Positions 10,738 to 22,779 of a DNA stretch of 64,000 nt are shown in pieces (within the stretch, counting starts at the first letter, position 1; every line of letters begins with the position of its first letter). A program made the translations under genes and the position numbers. This stretch comes from Cylicocyclus nassatus (Eukaryota; Nematoda; Chromadorea; Rhabditida; Strongylidae). The notes under the pieces are model-generated. The model saw only the letters and a program-made list of their open reading frames with translations, was not told where the DNA came from and did not search any database. The stretch lies in the NCBI GenBank assembly GCA_958299035.1, contig CATQJL010000305.1:30703733-30767732 (forward strand), read 5' to 3'.

Positions 10738-11122
10738 TATTTTTCGGAATGTTAGGTTTTAATGTCTGAAGCCATTTATCAATACATTTTGCAAAATTGC
10801 AATAAAGTCGCATGCTACGGAACCAATTCGTGACCCTCTGCTAACAAGCAGCGTTACTTATCACTATACCAGCCCCGCCACGACGTACTGTTCTATATGG
10901 GGGGCAGGCGTTATGGAGCAAAGCTATGCCGCATTCCCCTGCGGTATATCCTGAGGGGCATTTGCGTTGCGTCCCCTTTAACTGCAGCCGCAGGAGTAGC
11001 GCTGCCCCTGATAGCGGATCAAGCCGTTCCCTATTACTACAGCCTGATATTTTCAAATAAATAGATGAATCTTAGGGATAAATCAAAGGCTGACTATGGG
11101 ATGATTCAATGCTGGATTTGGG
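10738..11122. other. Spacer between the inverted TTAA elements
   Basis: This 385 bp spacer holds a piece (10905-10960) that is the reverse complement of a motif lying just outside the right element at 11683-11722 (CCGCAGGCGAATGCGGCGTA and TTTGCTCCATAACGCC). The inverted symmetry therefore extends beyond the two elements. No gene is visible. Confidence 0.5.
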
Positions 11123-11672
11123 TTAACACGTTTCGGACCGCGAAATCGCGCGCGGCGAAAAAGAGTGTACTTTCAGCCGTTAGCCTACAAAGGGACCTTA
11201 TTTCGCAGCCAGTGGGCCACATTTGTAATCAGCATGTCAGATAAGCTCCATATCCAAAGTTCTGAGTGAATTCGAAGTGTTTGAATTTTGTCGCTTGAGA
11301 GGGACTTTTGTGCTTTCTTGAAAGATAGGAACAAGAACTCAGATTCTAATAGTATTCAAAAGTATCTATGTTGTACACGGTACACATCATTATTGAAACT
11401 AGGGTTTTTCTCTTCGAAATCAAAGCAAAGAAAAGTTGCGACGTCGCACGCGTCGTTCGCGTCGCCGCACTTCGTTGCAACTGTTGTTCGATTTCTGCTC
11501 ACATCTCCTAAACAAATATCGGCGGCACAACTCTACAGAGTCACTTGGAAAGTAGAAGCTTTAGCCCTTGACTTGATAACCTTGGGCTAAGAGAAAACCT
11601 CCTGTAAACATCAAGAAGATCCTTCAAAGCAGGGTGCTGCACCATGTGCAGCACCGGTCCGAAACGTGTTAA
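11123..11672 (-). mobile_element. TTAA-bounded TIR element, right member of an inverted pair (unit 1 only)
   Basis: Reverse-complement partner of 10195-10737. Matching blocks include the AAATCGCGCGCGGCGAAAAA end, the AGATAGGAACAAGAACTCAG block and the CGTCGTTCGCGTCGCCGCAC block. Both ends carry TTAA. With the left member it forms an inverted repeat with ~545 bp arms and a 385 bp spacer. Confidence 0.7.
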
Positions 11673-14237
11673 AAGAGTTCAACCGCAGGCGAATGCGGCG
11701 TAGCTTTGCTCCATAACGCCACGCCGCCTTCTATGTTGCTCTTGCAAGGGAAGGATACCAACATTAGTTGGCAATTGAAAATGAGATGTATACCAGTAGA
11801 TGCATCTTTGAACGCTGATTCCAAATCTGCTTTCTTTTTTTGCGAATAAGTTTCCGAAAGAAGTTGTTAGCGTTTAAATGTCCAAATTTGTCAAGGTTTA
11901 GGTGGCCTAAAGTTGACGAAACGATGCACAAAAACATCGGAAAGCGGGAAATCAGTTTTTTATCGAGCATATTGCTTGCAATGAAGGAACAAAGCCGATG
12001 GAAATTGCTTAAGTGTTGTCTTAGAGCTTTTCGCTAATTTTATGCCATTCAATGCTTGGCAAATTTGGACATTCAAGCGCTCATAACTTCTTTCGGAGAG
12101 TTGTTTCGCAGAAAAGGAAAGCAGAATCAGCGTTCAAAGGCGCGTCTATTGATATACATCTCCTTCAATCGCCGACTAATGTTGGTATCCTTTCCTTGTT
12201 AGCCAAAGGCGAGATGTTGGCGGGCGCCAACCCCGGAGAGAAGCATCCCCTCCCCCATCATGATTGCTTTTATAGAAGCGTCCCTCAGTTGCCGACGTTA
12301 GATTTGGAATCAGCGTTTCATGCGCATCACGCTGTATGACTCAAATGGATTGGCCAGGCTGACTTGGGATCCGTTCCTTGCAAGTCAAAGCCAGCCCTTG
12401 ATGTGATGCCCAATGTCCCACGAAGAGCGCTTAGGAAAGACAGTCTTCAGCGGTCGCACATTCTGTACGTTTTTTGGGACACCTTGTGGTTGCCAGTTCT
12501 GTAAATGCCTGGTTTTCAGAAAAAAAAACGCCATCACAAAGCAATGGTCGGAAGTCGAAGCGGCCTATCCAAGCAAGCTGCATAACATCGGAACATAGAA
12601 TGCTGACCCTAAGTGCTCTTCCTTATCTGCTGAACGCTTTTGCTTTTGTGGACGAAAATACAAGCTTTTTCATTGCAAACAAATTGTGTATGCATAGTGC
12701 AAATTTGGCCATAGAGAGCCACGTTCTGGCTTAATGATGTGTCAAAACATGCAGCTAATAAATTTTCATAGCTTAGACTCAAATATGAGCTAAAAAGGTG
12801 ACGATGTGCCTAATTTCGCAGTTTATATGGGCTGCTCCTTCGTCTAGAAAGGCAGCACATATGAAAGACAGATTTGGAGTCAGCGTTATATGCTGCATCC
12901 AATTGTCTGCAGCTTGTTCAAATAAGCCACTTCGACTTCTTACCATTCCTTTGTCAGTAAGTGCCGGTTCGAAGATTAATAAGCCACATTCGCAATTTCA
13001 TATCTTAAGCAAAACAAAACAAAAATTAGTGAATTATTAACTTATGGAAAGAACTTCATTTTGTGTTTTCTCATGCGAAATTATTCCGAATCGCAGCTAG
13101 ACATTTTGAGCTACAATTTGGATATGTGATCACGAAAGATGCAGAAGGCAGTGAATTGATGTTTTTCACTGGGATTGCTTTGCATTCAAAAAAAACTAAG
13201 CATATACACAAATATATGACGCAATGCGGATGCTGCAATATTGAAAAATTCCACAGGTGTTTGTCTCTGAAATGGATGGAACCACTTCGATCTCGCGATT
13301 CCTCTCATGGGTGGCAGAGCACAGCAAAACCAGGTGGAGGTATGGCAAGTGAATGGACAAAACAAAACTACGATTTTTCAAAGAAATTTCATGGAAAGTG
13401 AAGTGGTTGAATTATATTGGAACAAGCCAAGAAAAAGATAAATTTTGTTCCAGTTCATGTCTCAACCACTTTAATTTTTCATGATTGAGACAAGGGAAGC
13501 TACCTAACTTAGCTCCGCCTTGTGGAAGGGGCTATATTCTGAATCAGCTTCAAACGCTGATTCCAAATATGCTATTCTCATCTGACGCGCACCATGCCGA
13601 AGCGAGTTATGGACTTTTTCCTGCGCAAAATTAGCATACTACGAAAAATGGGAAGACTGCCCAATAAAATTCTGCAACAAAAAAATGCTGAGACATCGAA
13701 ATCACACAAATTCAATCTTTTCTCACTGAAAAGAAGCTTAACGCAAGTGTATTAACACTTCAGTGATGATGGATGCCCTGGTGCAAGTGAGTCGATAAGG
13801 AGGGGAGGGGCGGGGGGACGTTGGGTGTCGAACTGCGATGCACAGTCGAATGTATACTCTGATAGGACCTCCCAAGCTGTGAAGGAGTTTGTTTCCGGTT
13901 TTGTCCGGATGCCTAGTTATGAGCCGGCCAGGCCAGATCCTCCGCCGTCTGGTTTTCTGGTCAGCTAGGTGGTCTCTCCGCTCCACATCCGGATCAGCGA
14001 TCGGAACTGAAATCGGAATATCAAGGAGATGCTGTACATAGAAAGATTCGCCTTGATGGGCTGAGCATAGCGCTGTCCTCGGAATCAACACATACTTATT
14101 CCGAAGGAAGTTATGGCGAGTAGAATTTAAACACGCCTGATTTTTCCAGAATTCACTAACGCTTCTATCTCCTTTGGAAAGAAGTCTGGGATTTTTTAGC
14201 GCACAATAATTTACAAAAACAGTGTTCGCGAATAGTA
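11673..14237. other. Degenerate repeat block, unit 1, no gene seen
   Basis: This block contains several relatives of an AACGCTGATTCCAAATCTGC / CGCTCATAACTTCTTTCGG repeat in both orientations. Related copies occur near 770, 12060, 13550 and 26260. A 203-codon minus-strand frame (13738-14349) is mostly open in both units but has no known motif, and its N-terminal part in unit 1 is supplied by the inserted MITE, so I do not call it a gene. Confidence 0.45.
13401..13471. repeat. Imperfect hairpin, unit 1
   Basis: AAGTGGTTGAATTATATTGG followed by AACAA pairs imperfectly with TTGTTCCAGTTC...CTCAACCACTT. It lies directly after a 112-codon frame (13063-13401) and is identical in unit 2 at about 40912-40982. 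Confidence 0.5.
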
Positions 14238-14391
14238 TACGTTGTCCGCGCTGCGCGCGGAGAGCAACGCTGTTGCGTTCAGTGAAGATAGTTGAGCGCA
14301 GAGAAAAACAGGCGGCGAGAGTGCACGGGGAAAGAGGAGTGACGCGCAATACACACCTTGCGCACTCTCCGCGCCCTGCGCGGACGGCCTA
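14238..14391. mobile_element. 154 bp MITE with TA duplication, unit 1 only
   Basis: The ends TACGTTGTCCGCGCTGCGCG and its partner reading TAGGCCGTCCGCGCAGGGCG on the other strand are ~25 bp imperfect inverted repeats. The element sits between two TA dinucleotides (14236-14237 and 14392-14393). Unit 2 shows the empty site with a single TA (aatagTActtctatg near 41750). It is non-coding. A TA target suggests mobilisation by a Tc1/mariner-type transposase. Confidence 0.82.
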
Positions 14392-14611
14392 TACTTCTAT
14401 GTTAAATAGACGCTGCTTCACATTCTCGCGAAAGGACCTCCGCAGAAGAATTTGAGAAAACTGGAAACGGAATATCGAAAACATCATACCCTCACTTCCA
14501 ACATATCTGAAGAGGCTCCGCGCCGAGCTGAGTCGAATGGTGGCTTCGGATTCAGAATTCGTCCACTCTGAAGCGAGATATGGCTACGCGACGGTGACGT
14601 GCATACATCAG

Positions 14612-14663
14612 GCGACCGTCACATCACTTATGCGATCGTCACATAACTCACGCGACCGTCGCG
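14612..14663 (+). repeat. 20 bp minisatellite, 2.6 copies, unit 1
   Basis: Repeats begin at 14612 (GCGACCGTCACATCACTTAT), 14632 (GCGATCGTCACATAACTCAC) and 14652 (GCGACCGTCGCG). An inverted relative GCGACGGTGACG precedes them at 14588-14599. The unit 2 array is at 41969-42020. Confidence 0.75.
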
Positions 14664-15575
14664 TAAGTTCGCCTACATTCGCGTCCATTTTTCAAAAAAT
14701 GTGAGCGGTATCGTAAGTGGTGGATCGACCCTGCTAGCACGTGCTTTATCGCAGCGTCTTCTACCTTGGACTTATCTTTGCCTCTCAAAAAAGGTGTTGC
14801 TTGTAGAACATCTATATGAAGAGTTTTAAACAACACATCCTGCAAGCAAGACGATTTTTCTATGTAAGTAACGCATTATTACCTATATAAGCCCATTAGT
14901 ACCTTTTTTCGTGACTATCAAGAAGTTGTTTTCGAGAGCGCGTTGTAAAGATCTCAATAAAATAAGTCATAATCGTTTTTCGGCTACCTGGTATCTTAAC
15001 CCCGCAATCTTGTTGGAATGATTTGAACAGTTTGATATGTAACAGAAATAGCTAGAAAAACGCTCCCTAATGATACCAGTACTGCAGCATCAAGGATGAA
15101 AATATCCTAGAGCAGCTGCTTCAAACATAAGGCAACGAAAATCGGACAGAACTTAGGCACCAGCTTAGTATGTATTGTTGGGAGAAAATCTACACCACAA
15201 AATATTTCAGGGAAAAATTGAACTTCTAAAATTTCCGGGGGGACACTCCTACTGGAGCTGCCATTAGGGCGCGACCAGGTAGGGCGGAGCCCACCCACAC
15301 GGCCCAATAGGAGCGTCAGCCCCGGAAGGGAAGTTTTAGAAGTTTAGTTTTCCCCCGGAATTATTTTGCGATTGTCTGAGCTTGGTATCCAATGTGCTCA
15401 CTTTCCCAGTGAATGTTGCTCTTCTTACATTAATACTGAGAATTTTTCTGCATGCACTTCGACGGAACAAGGTTTTGTTAGAAATTCGTAAGAATTTTAC
15501 GATGTAGATTTGAAGCATTCAAGTTTTCTTTTCTTTTTTCTTAAGGACACCCCTGAGCGCGAAATGATGTGTGCT

Positions 15576-15899
15576 TCAACCTTCGATCTGTGCTTGGATT
15601 TCAAAAAGCATTGATGTTCCTGCTGCACAACGTATGTATCTCGTCGTGTTCGTACAGAGGAGCTCAATCCAGCGGACGTACTCTTCTGGGACGTCGTGTT
15701 GTCGCAGTGCGTATAGGCTTTGAGGATAAAGTACCAATTGGAAAATATTAGTTTTGCACACGATCGAACTCCTACAATATAGGCGAACTCTATTCTGTGG
15801 CCTTTGAACAGTTGTGATCATGAATGATTTAACGATTCGGATGTGTGAAATACTGTAAAATTCAACGATTTTGTGCTTTTGATGTGTTCGTAAATGCAA
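15576..15899 (-). pseudogene. Non-LTR retrotransposon reverse-transcriptase fragment, unit 1
   Basis: A 107-codon minus-strand frame contains LYALRQHDVPEEYVRWIELL followed by NTTRYIRC, AAGTS and FEIQ. This spacing resembles the RT palm region of non-LTR elements, where a 'gvp..yi..i..ly' stretch precedes a V..G.S..F.I segment and the GV.QG motif. The frame ends before any catalytic YADD motif, and the N-terminal third does not look RT-like. It is therefore a truncated, dead fragment. The plus-strand frame over the same DNA is a shadow. Confidence 0.55.
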
Positions 15900-17445
15900 A
15901 TGCCGAAGAAATAAACAGGGTATAAGACAAGAGCTGCGGTAGCAAGGAAAAGCATCATTTTCCCTTTGTAGCGGAGTTTACTGTCCTTGTGTTTTTGTTG
16001 AAAGCTTTTGCCATTTTGTCTTTTCAAGCTTCAGACAGAGTTCTCTATATACTCAACACTACGAGATGATCGATCTTTTCAAGCAAGCATCAAGCGATGA
16101 ATCAGCTTTCATAACCAAGATCAAGCGTGGGGTGTGACATGCCACACCTGGGGGGAGGGGGAGGGGAGGGGGGGTCATATTGAGAGGTCCAAACGGGAAG
16201 TGGTCGTAATCGAGTAATACTGGTAATAGCATAACATTTATTCGCAAGCAGTTTGTCAGATATCCCCGTTATGCTAACCACAAGCACGTGAGAGTTGTCA
16301 TCGTCTACCGTAGCATAACAAAGCGGTTCTAACAAGCGTGATGAGTAACATCCATATTTGGCATGTCAAATAACACCTGTGGATCAAGTTTGAGCGAACT
16401 GTCAAGTATCAGATACAGGTACCTAAGTAAAACGGTCATTCTCCAACATAATCAAACTTGTTTCGAAGATGAACTAGCTACTACTCTGCACTCAGTACAA
16501 AGCATTACTCCTTCTTTGCCAACAGAAATTTCGCTTCAAAAACTGCAAAACAGTATAACTGAAGCCCAAAATTTCGTATCTCTAATTCTTTGCTTCTAAT
16601 GAGTATGCTTTCACGAACTTTACTCAAAGCAGAAAAGACAAGTCCGGCTCAAATCACTCCTATGGAAACTACGAGATTTGGGCTACCGATTCATATAGAT
16701 ATTGTCATTTGAAAATGTTTTTATGACCTAATTAATGGGGTGTTGCGCGGCCTCAAAAAAGGTGTGGCAGCCACACCCCAATAACTCTGCTTTGAAAAAA
16801 ATTTTCTAACGATTACATATTTTGATGGCCTGAATAGTTTAGCCTGAATAACGGCCTGAATAACGTATAGTTTTCAAAGGACTGATGAGCCTGACTCGTT
16901 TTCTATGCTCTTAGTGATATTTGCTGAAAGCATAGCCATTAAAGCGAAGAAATAGACAAGCGAGATCTTGGCTTGCTTTTACTTCTAAATTTGGTGATCT
17001 TTTGGAGCGGGATTTCTAAGATGAGTAAAGAAGGTAATAGTGCTTTCTACTATGTTCAAAAAAGAGGTAGTCGAATGTGACTCCTCAGGTTGCTCAATAT
17101 TTGGGAACTTCAGAATCCGCTTGAACGTGGCCCACAGGGGTTATTCTACATGCCAATTATGGATAGGTCACTCTTAATGTCTGGTGGGGCCTTCATGTTC
17201 TCATAAGTGTGCAGTAACTGATTTAGCAATTAGGGGGGGGGGTCGTATCTAGCGATAGTGTGCCACACCTCTGACCCTGCTCATGACTCAGACGTTATTT
17301 GTATATCTTTATTTGAATAATAAATAGTGTATCGATAGCATAACATAATAATATAAATCTTTTTTATTCATGCACAGAAGAATGACTGTTCTTGATAAAA
17401 GTGATATGAAAATCCTGCATTGAATTCAGGACACAGTACAAACCA

Positions 17446-17590
17446 TACTGCAATACTGCTCACAGAATATGTAAAATTTTGTGAATGTCGCGGAACGGGA
17501 AGTCGCGGACTTCCGCGGAACAGAATCCGCGACATGGAAATTTTGCACGTTCTGTAAGCGGTGTTGTATGCTTTTTGCTGGATTTCGCTT
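17446..17590. repeat. GC-cored inverted repeat, unit 1
   Basis: Outer arms CAAAATTT...GTCGCGGA and TCCGCGAC...AAATTTTG flank a nested core GTCGCGGACTTCCGCGG. The unit 2 version at about 44810-44940 is more symmetric in the core (AACGTCGCGG). A non-coding MITE is likely; the frames that cross it are incidental. Confidence 0.55.
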
Positions 17591-20500
17591 CCCATCAAAA
17601 GGAGTTCTGAGTAATCGACCCATCCGTCTCAAGTTTGATTGGCAACTAGTTTCTGTTACTTCACTTCAAAAAATTATAACTTCACGTTTTTAACCTTACG
17701 GTTCTGATTCAACTTATTGACTCGGAATGCAAAGATTTCTTTCTTCATCTTTTTTTCGAAAAAGAAATCTAACGGAAGTTTCTAGGATGTCCTTGAAAAA
17801 AGAGAGTTTACAGAAAAAATCAGTTGCAATTGAATGCATGACTTCATGTCGTTAGCTGGAACACATCTATAGATTTCTACATTGCAGCTTATGCAATTGC
17901 TTCACACTTTTTTTGTAATAAGGTCAATTTGCAACCAGAATACAACGTAAAAATAGGTAAAAATGCCAATTTACAGTTTTCTGCATTCATTTCGTGCTCG
18001 CAGGTTCCGAAGAATCCCATGACACAGCTATCAATCAAAAAGCTCCTCTCTTTACAGCAAGCCAAATCGTAGGGATGGAAATGATGGAGAATTCTGAAGT
18101 TGTTAAATGTAGAAAAATATTTTTCGTTATAACTCCTCGTGATATGCTGGTAATAAATTACAGAAAGCAATAGACTTAGTTGTTTCTGACGACGCATATT
18201 CGTGTTTTGATGCTATTTACCGTAGCTACCACAGCACTTTTAGCAAGAAAAAACCAAGAAAAATCATGAAGTGATTCGATAGAACAATTGGAATTCTTGT
18301 AATGCTATTATCTTGCTAGTAACTAAATAACTTATACAGTTAGTTTTATATTACAAACCATACTCACACTGAGGATTTAAAAATAACTGTGTGATAACTT
18401 GCACATTTCATTTTTCTTTTTTTCTGCGAAATAAAACCAGAGATAGCAGCAAGGCAGTTCACAAAAAACAGTTCCTTTTTTTTAATTTGTATGAACATGG
18501 GTAAAATGCTGAGGCCTCTTCATGAGCGACTTCGTTATGATCGCTTCACAACTATTCCGGATATGGAATAACTTCTTCCTCGCACCCATGTGTTTCATTG
18601 AAATCAAGAAGACTTTCTCGAGCAGAAGCCTTCCAAAAGCTTATTTCGAATTGGACAAACTATTTTCGTATGTACTCATAACTTTCCAAGTAGAAAGCGT
18701 TTGTTAGGTGATTTGACTTTGCACAACTGTGGATTTCTTGGCGCATTTGGCCGAATGGCCAAAATTTGATGACCGACAAGACGAAGTAGTCTAGCTGTTG
18801 ACCAAGAGCTAGATACAATTGCTCTGTTCAACGCATTCTTGAATGTCTCCAATTAACTCGTAAAGAAGAGATGACAAAACTTTCATCAAGAAATTAAATG
18901 TTTTTGGTGAAGTGTAGTGAGCTTTGCCAGCCGGTTTTTCTCTACAGGCTGTCTCAAAGGTACGCATGCAATGTTTGGTGCTATTATCTCATCTTCCAAG
19001 GTCTTCTGCCGAACGTAGGTAGTGTTCTGTGTAGCTATAAGGTTGGAAGTAAAGTTCTGGGACACAGCTTTAGACAAAGTTTTTGTTTCGATGTAAGCAC
19101 TAATTGGGGCATGCTCCACACCACTGAATAGAGGAAAGCAATCTCTACAAAACTACGGTAAGCACAAGCCTTATCGTTGTTCTCGGTGAAAATTCAAGCG
19201 AAAAATCTACAGCATTTTTGCCCTAATTCAGATCTCCGACTTCTATAAATGTTATAAAACTCCCACATGCTCCAATTAACTGTATACACACACTTACATG
19301 GACAGTTTTCGAATGGGATTTGAGCTTAGACAACAAGAAAAACGAGGTAATTGAAAAGTGGCAAACTCCGCCCCATTGATCCCAGGCTCCTTCCACTTGC
19401 TCAAATTTCAGCTACGGGCATGTGAGAGTATAGCTGCAAATTTCTGCGCATGTATATGCATTAGATTACGAAATATAACAGATTTGATCTGAAAATGTCC
19501 AAGAGCTTTCTATCCAGCCTAATAGCTACAAGCTGAATATGCAGTAGGGAAGTATATCGATCTCTGTTTATTACTGTAATTACGGTAGGTATTTGAAGAA
19601 TGTCTTAAGTAACCTGAAATTTTCTACACCAAGCTGACCAGAGCGCTCATTCTAGGTATGAAAAGCGCATTTCACTGTTAGTTCTAGCATAAGTCTTAGT
19701 ATACCGTGACGTGTCGTCAGTTTTTTCTGTTTTTTTTCGAAACAACGAATTCACAGTGGCATCTGTGATGGAGATTTCTACCATATTCCCACAGATAAAA
19801 AGCGCTCGATTGCTCATACCGTAAATCTAAGTTGAAGGCACTCTTAGGAAAGGTACTTGAACTAGGCAAAAGATTCCGTGAGTAAAGAGATATTAACGAT
19901 CACGCGGTGTATAACCTTTGATTCAACTGGCTTGGCGGCTGGAAGGCGTGGCTTTGTGACTTAATCAAAGCCGCTCGCGCCCACTAACAATCTGAGTCTC
20001 TCTCGCGCGCGTGCGATATTAACGATATTAAAGAGATATTAACGATCACGCGGTGTATAACCTTTGATTCTCAGATCTGACCGATGCTTTTTTTCGGAAG
20101 TAAAACTTGTTGATTGCGGAATTTGGAAATTGCGAAATTGATAAGTTTTACCCCGGCTCGACCCCGTCCAAACTTGGAAAAATCAACTTTTCCCGTCCTT
20201 ATGTGTCAAAAAAATTCGACTTTCCCACTTCTGCGGGTCTCCCCTTTAAATTGATTAGTCAAATGACATGGGCCTGGTTACCCAAGCTTAGCATGATATA
20301 AGTGCAAAATCCGCATAGACGAAAAAAGACTGCACTTTTCTAGAGATTCACCTTGACCGTTCTCTTGTTCAATTTTCTCATACTAGGCACTTTAGACTAT
20401 GTTAGACGCAGCTCTCCTTCCACTTTTCAGCATGTCATCGGACTATGAAACTACTATGAGAATTTCCAAAATTTTGAGCACATGTTTTTCGCCTTGTGTA

Positions 20501-21037
20501 ACTTTTTTAGTCTCGAGAGACTTACAACGTATAAAAGCAAAGCCCTTGTTTAGTTTAAATCTTTCCAGGTCATTAGAAACTGACTTTTTGTGAATTTTGA
20601 AATAAATTTTTAAAAAATAAAGCTTTGGTTTGTGAAAATGCGTAAACAAAAATGAATGAAACAACACAAAATCTTCAAAATGAGTTCTTTATAAAGTTGT
20701 TTATTGGTCGTTGAGTATTGTCTCGTTTACTAACAAACTTTAATCAAGGCAACAAAGCGTTTACCGCTACAATATATCATAATCTAAGATTTTTGCAAAG
20801 GGAAACAAATAGGTCTTGCAGCGTTTGTAAAGTGCGAGGAATTTAGGTTTATTAGGTTGTCCTTAAAGTAAACTCCATTTTCAAATAATACCACCTAATA
20901 CAACGTCATTTCTTCTCTTCTGAGCATAATGGCTCTGCCGCCACAGTTTCCTTTTAGCTGTTTACAAGAATTGTGCAATTGCACGAATTAACTCATATAA
21001 AAAATTCGTGGCATCTTTTTCTAGAATTCCAGTGGGA

Positions 21038-21313
21038 TCAAAGGGCATCAGCAATGGTGTTGATAAGCGGAAAAGGTTTAGAACTTATTTGCAATAGATT
21101 CCATTGTATATTGGAAAGAAGTCGAAATCCTGTCTTTGCAGCCAGCGCTACGTAATACTCACAGAGGTCCTTCGGCACTGCGTAAGGCTTCGTCTTCCTT
21201 CGACTGCTTCCAGTATCTTGGCTTGCATAAACTTCTTGAGATCCTCCGGAAGCTGTTCTGCGACTGGCATTGGCATCAGTCGCTCGAGATAAGTGACATT
21301 CGTTCCACTCTCC
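21038..21313 (-). CDS. Unidentified exon-like open frame, minus strand, unit 1
   Basis: On the minus strand, after an AG at 21314-21315 (tgtttag), 91 codons run open from GEWNECHLSRATDANASRRT through AVPKDLCEYYVALAAKTG to NTIADAL and a TGA. Composition looks protein-like but I recognise no family and found no convincing partner exon. Unit 2 has a one-base insertion near the end of this frame (about 48379) and amino-acid-changing substitutions, so it may be chance or a decayed gene. Confidence 0.22.
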   Translation of the reverse strand, partial: GEWNECHLSRATDANASRRTASGGSQEVYASQDTGSSRRKTKPYAVPKDLCEYYVALAAKTGFRLLSNIQWNLLQISSKPFPLINTIADAL

Positions 21314-22154
21314 CTAAACACATGCACACTTATATGCTCTCGATTACACAGGCAGATATCAGATGGAATTTGCCGTAAAGAAACTCAAAGATAACCATGA
21401 ATTTTGAAGAAAACGGAAGAGTGCACACGTTCCTACATCAACACACTCACATGCATTAACATTATACCTTACTATACAGGTACTATATCCCCTTGAATGA
21501 ACTAAGATTTTTGCACAAAAATACGAAAAAGATTACAAGTTTCTGTAACCTTGGAATCCCCTCATACATAATCGTCAAAGCGGCACCATTATCATACTAT
21601 GAAGATTCGAGTCCCGTTGTATCATTGAGCCAGAAGGGTCTCAAAACGCCATTACAAGACCTTGCGAACCTTGAGGCGAATTGATTCTACAGCGAGTTTG
21701 CCCAGGAACGTTTATTTCAGCCTGCACTGCAGCTAACGCCGTTGCATCAGTTAAACGCCACCTAACTTCAGATCTTTTTGAGAGACATTGAAAATTGAAA
21801 AAAAGGAAGAGTATCGGAGGTTTCTTGCTGGTTGATAGAGCTTTTTAGTATCACCCGCTCAAGAATTCTTAGAGAGCTCCCGCTCCCTCGCCAAAAACAT
21901 CCAAAAAGCAATTCAAGCTCGAAAAATCATCTGTCTTCTTGACTTTTTTCAATGAGAGTTGCAAGTTCTCCAAAGATCAAACTATCTTAAAAAGAATGAT
22001 CAAACAATCTTGAGTACTCCTAATTCTCTCTAAAATTACTTAAAAAATTTCATTTGTTTGTAGAACTTTTCCAGCTGACGCCGGCCTTGCACCCATTTAC
22101 TCTTGTCAACTACAAATTTAGTTTCTTTGTACTTCACTTGAAGATGAATTTTTC

Positions 22155-22259
22155 AAATGTTGTACATCTTTGATAGGGTGTTCGCAGAAGATTTTCGAAA
22201 GTGAACTGTATAAATGTTATGCATCTTCGATCGGGTGTTTGCAGAAGATTTACTCGTAC
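22155..22259 (+). repeat. Two-copy 57 bp tandem repeat, unit 1
   Basis: The repeat AAATGTT..CATCTT.GAT.GGGTGTT.GCAGAAGATTT occurs at 22155 and 22212 with scattered changes. It is also present in unit 2 at about 49459-49563. It lies ~75 bp from the lone minus-strand ASP-like exon, on its 3' side. Confidence 0.65.
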
Positions 22260-22331
22260 TAAAAGAAGTTTATGACAATATAAGCCCTGCAAAGGAACAA
22301 CCACAAAAAGACCAATGTGATTAGAGCGTGC

Positions 22332-22429
22332 TCAACGTTGCACGCAGAGTCCGAGACTAGCGTCGCATTTTGTTGAACTAGGACAAGCAGTACAAGTTGC
22401 CGATGTACAAAGGATACATGCTAAGTACC
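22332..22429 (-). pseudogene. Isolated ASP-like terminal exon, minus strand, unit 1
   Basis: Reading the minus strand from an acceptor (ataaccag) at 22430-22431, a 98-nt exon encodes a cysteine-rich tail containing ATCTACPSSTKC, then LGLCVQR and a stop. This is the ASP hinge signature (CxxCPxxTxC followed by LCV), the same motif that ends the plus-strand ASP gene but with different residues. No partner exon carrying the CAP1 or CAP2 motifs was found upstream on the minus strand in this unit, and Helitron debris begins only ~350 bp upstream. It is most simply a remnant of a second, opposite-facing ASP gene. A live gene with a distant or divergent upstream part is not excluded. The terminal LCV is followed by CAA where unit 2 has the stop TAA, so two residues are added. 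Confidence 0.68.
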
Positions 22430-22779
22430 CTGGTTATCTCAGCACTTCTGACAATTCAGCAGAAACGATCCTGAAGACATTGCGTGGAACAACCTCGAGC
22501 TCTTGAATTATGTAAGAAAGAAAAGGGGCTCTTCGTTTTTTAGTCAAATTTTTATTTGTCCAAGACTGGTGCATATCCAGAGAAGAAATTTCATTTTTCA
22601 AGTTTTGAAAATGTGTAGCATACAACGGCGTATATCGTAGAAGCCCAGGATTCCTGGAGGCGAAACCAATTTTTCTCTATTTCAAGGGTGAAAAATATAT
22701 AAGTGTACCTTATGATAAGAGTGCGCGCCTGTTACATGCAGTAACAAGTGAGAAATCGTAAGATATTTCAAAGCGAGAA

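Larger units (their letters stand above)
14664..22154. other. Largely non-coding stretch, unit 1
   Basis: Apart from the RT fragment and inverted repeats listed separately, only short frames are seen. A ~130 bp imperfect inverted repeat lies at 15215-15345 (GAACTTCTAAAATTTCCGGGG and its mirror). A 38-base block (GATATTAACGATCACGCGGT followed by GTATAACCTTTGATTC) occurs twice, at about 19890 and 20036, around a ~108 bp GC-richer insert. A TIR-family relative lies at about 19780-19925. The stretch is nearly identical in unit 2. Confidence 0.5.

Noticed and set aside
13063..13401. 112-codon frame translating identically in units 1 and 2
   Set aside because: The surrounding non-coding DNA is equally identical, so conservation says nothing about selection. 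It has no motif and it ends at an inverted repeat.
13738..14349. 203-codon minus-strand frame, the longest in the window
   Set aside because: No family motif is recognisable, it crosses low-complexity G-rich DNA, and its unit 1 N-terminus comes from the inserted MITE while unit 2 starts in unrelated sequence.
15107..15307. 66-codon minus-strand frame with proline- and glycine-rich start
   Set aside because: It overlaps the imperfect inverted repeat at 15215-15345 and has no motif.
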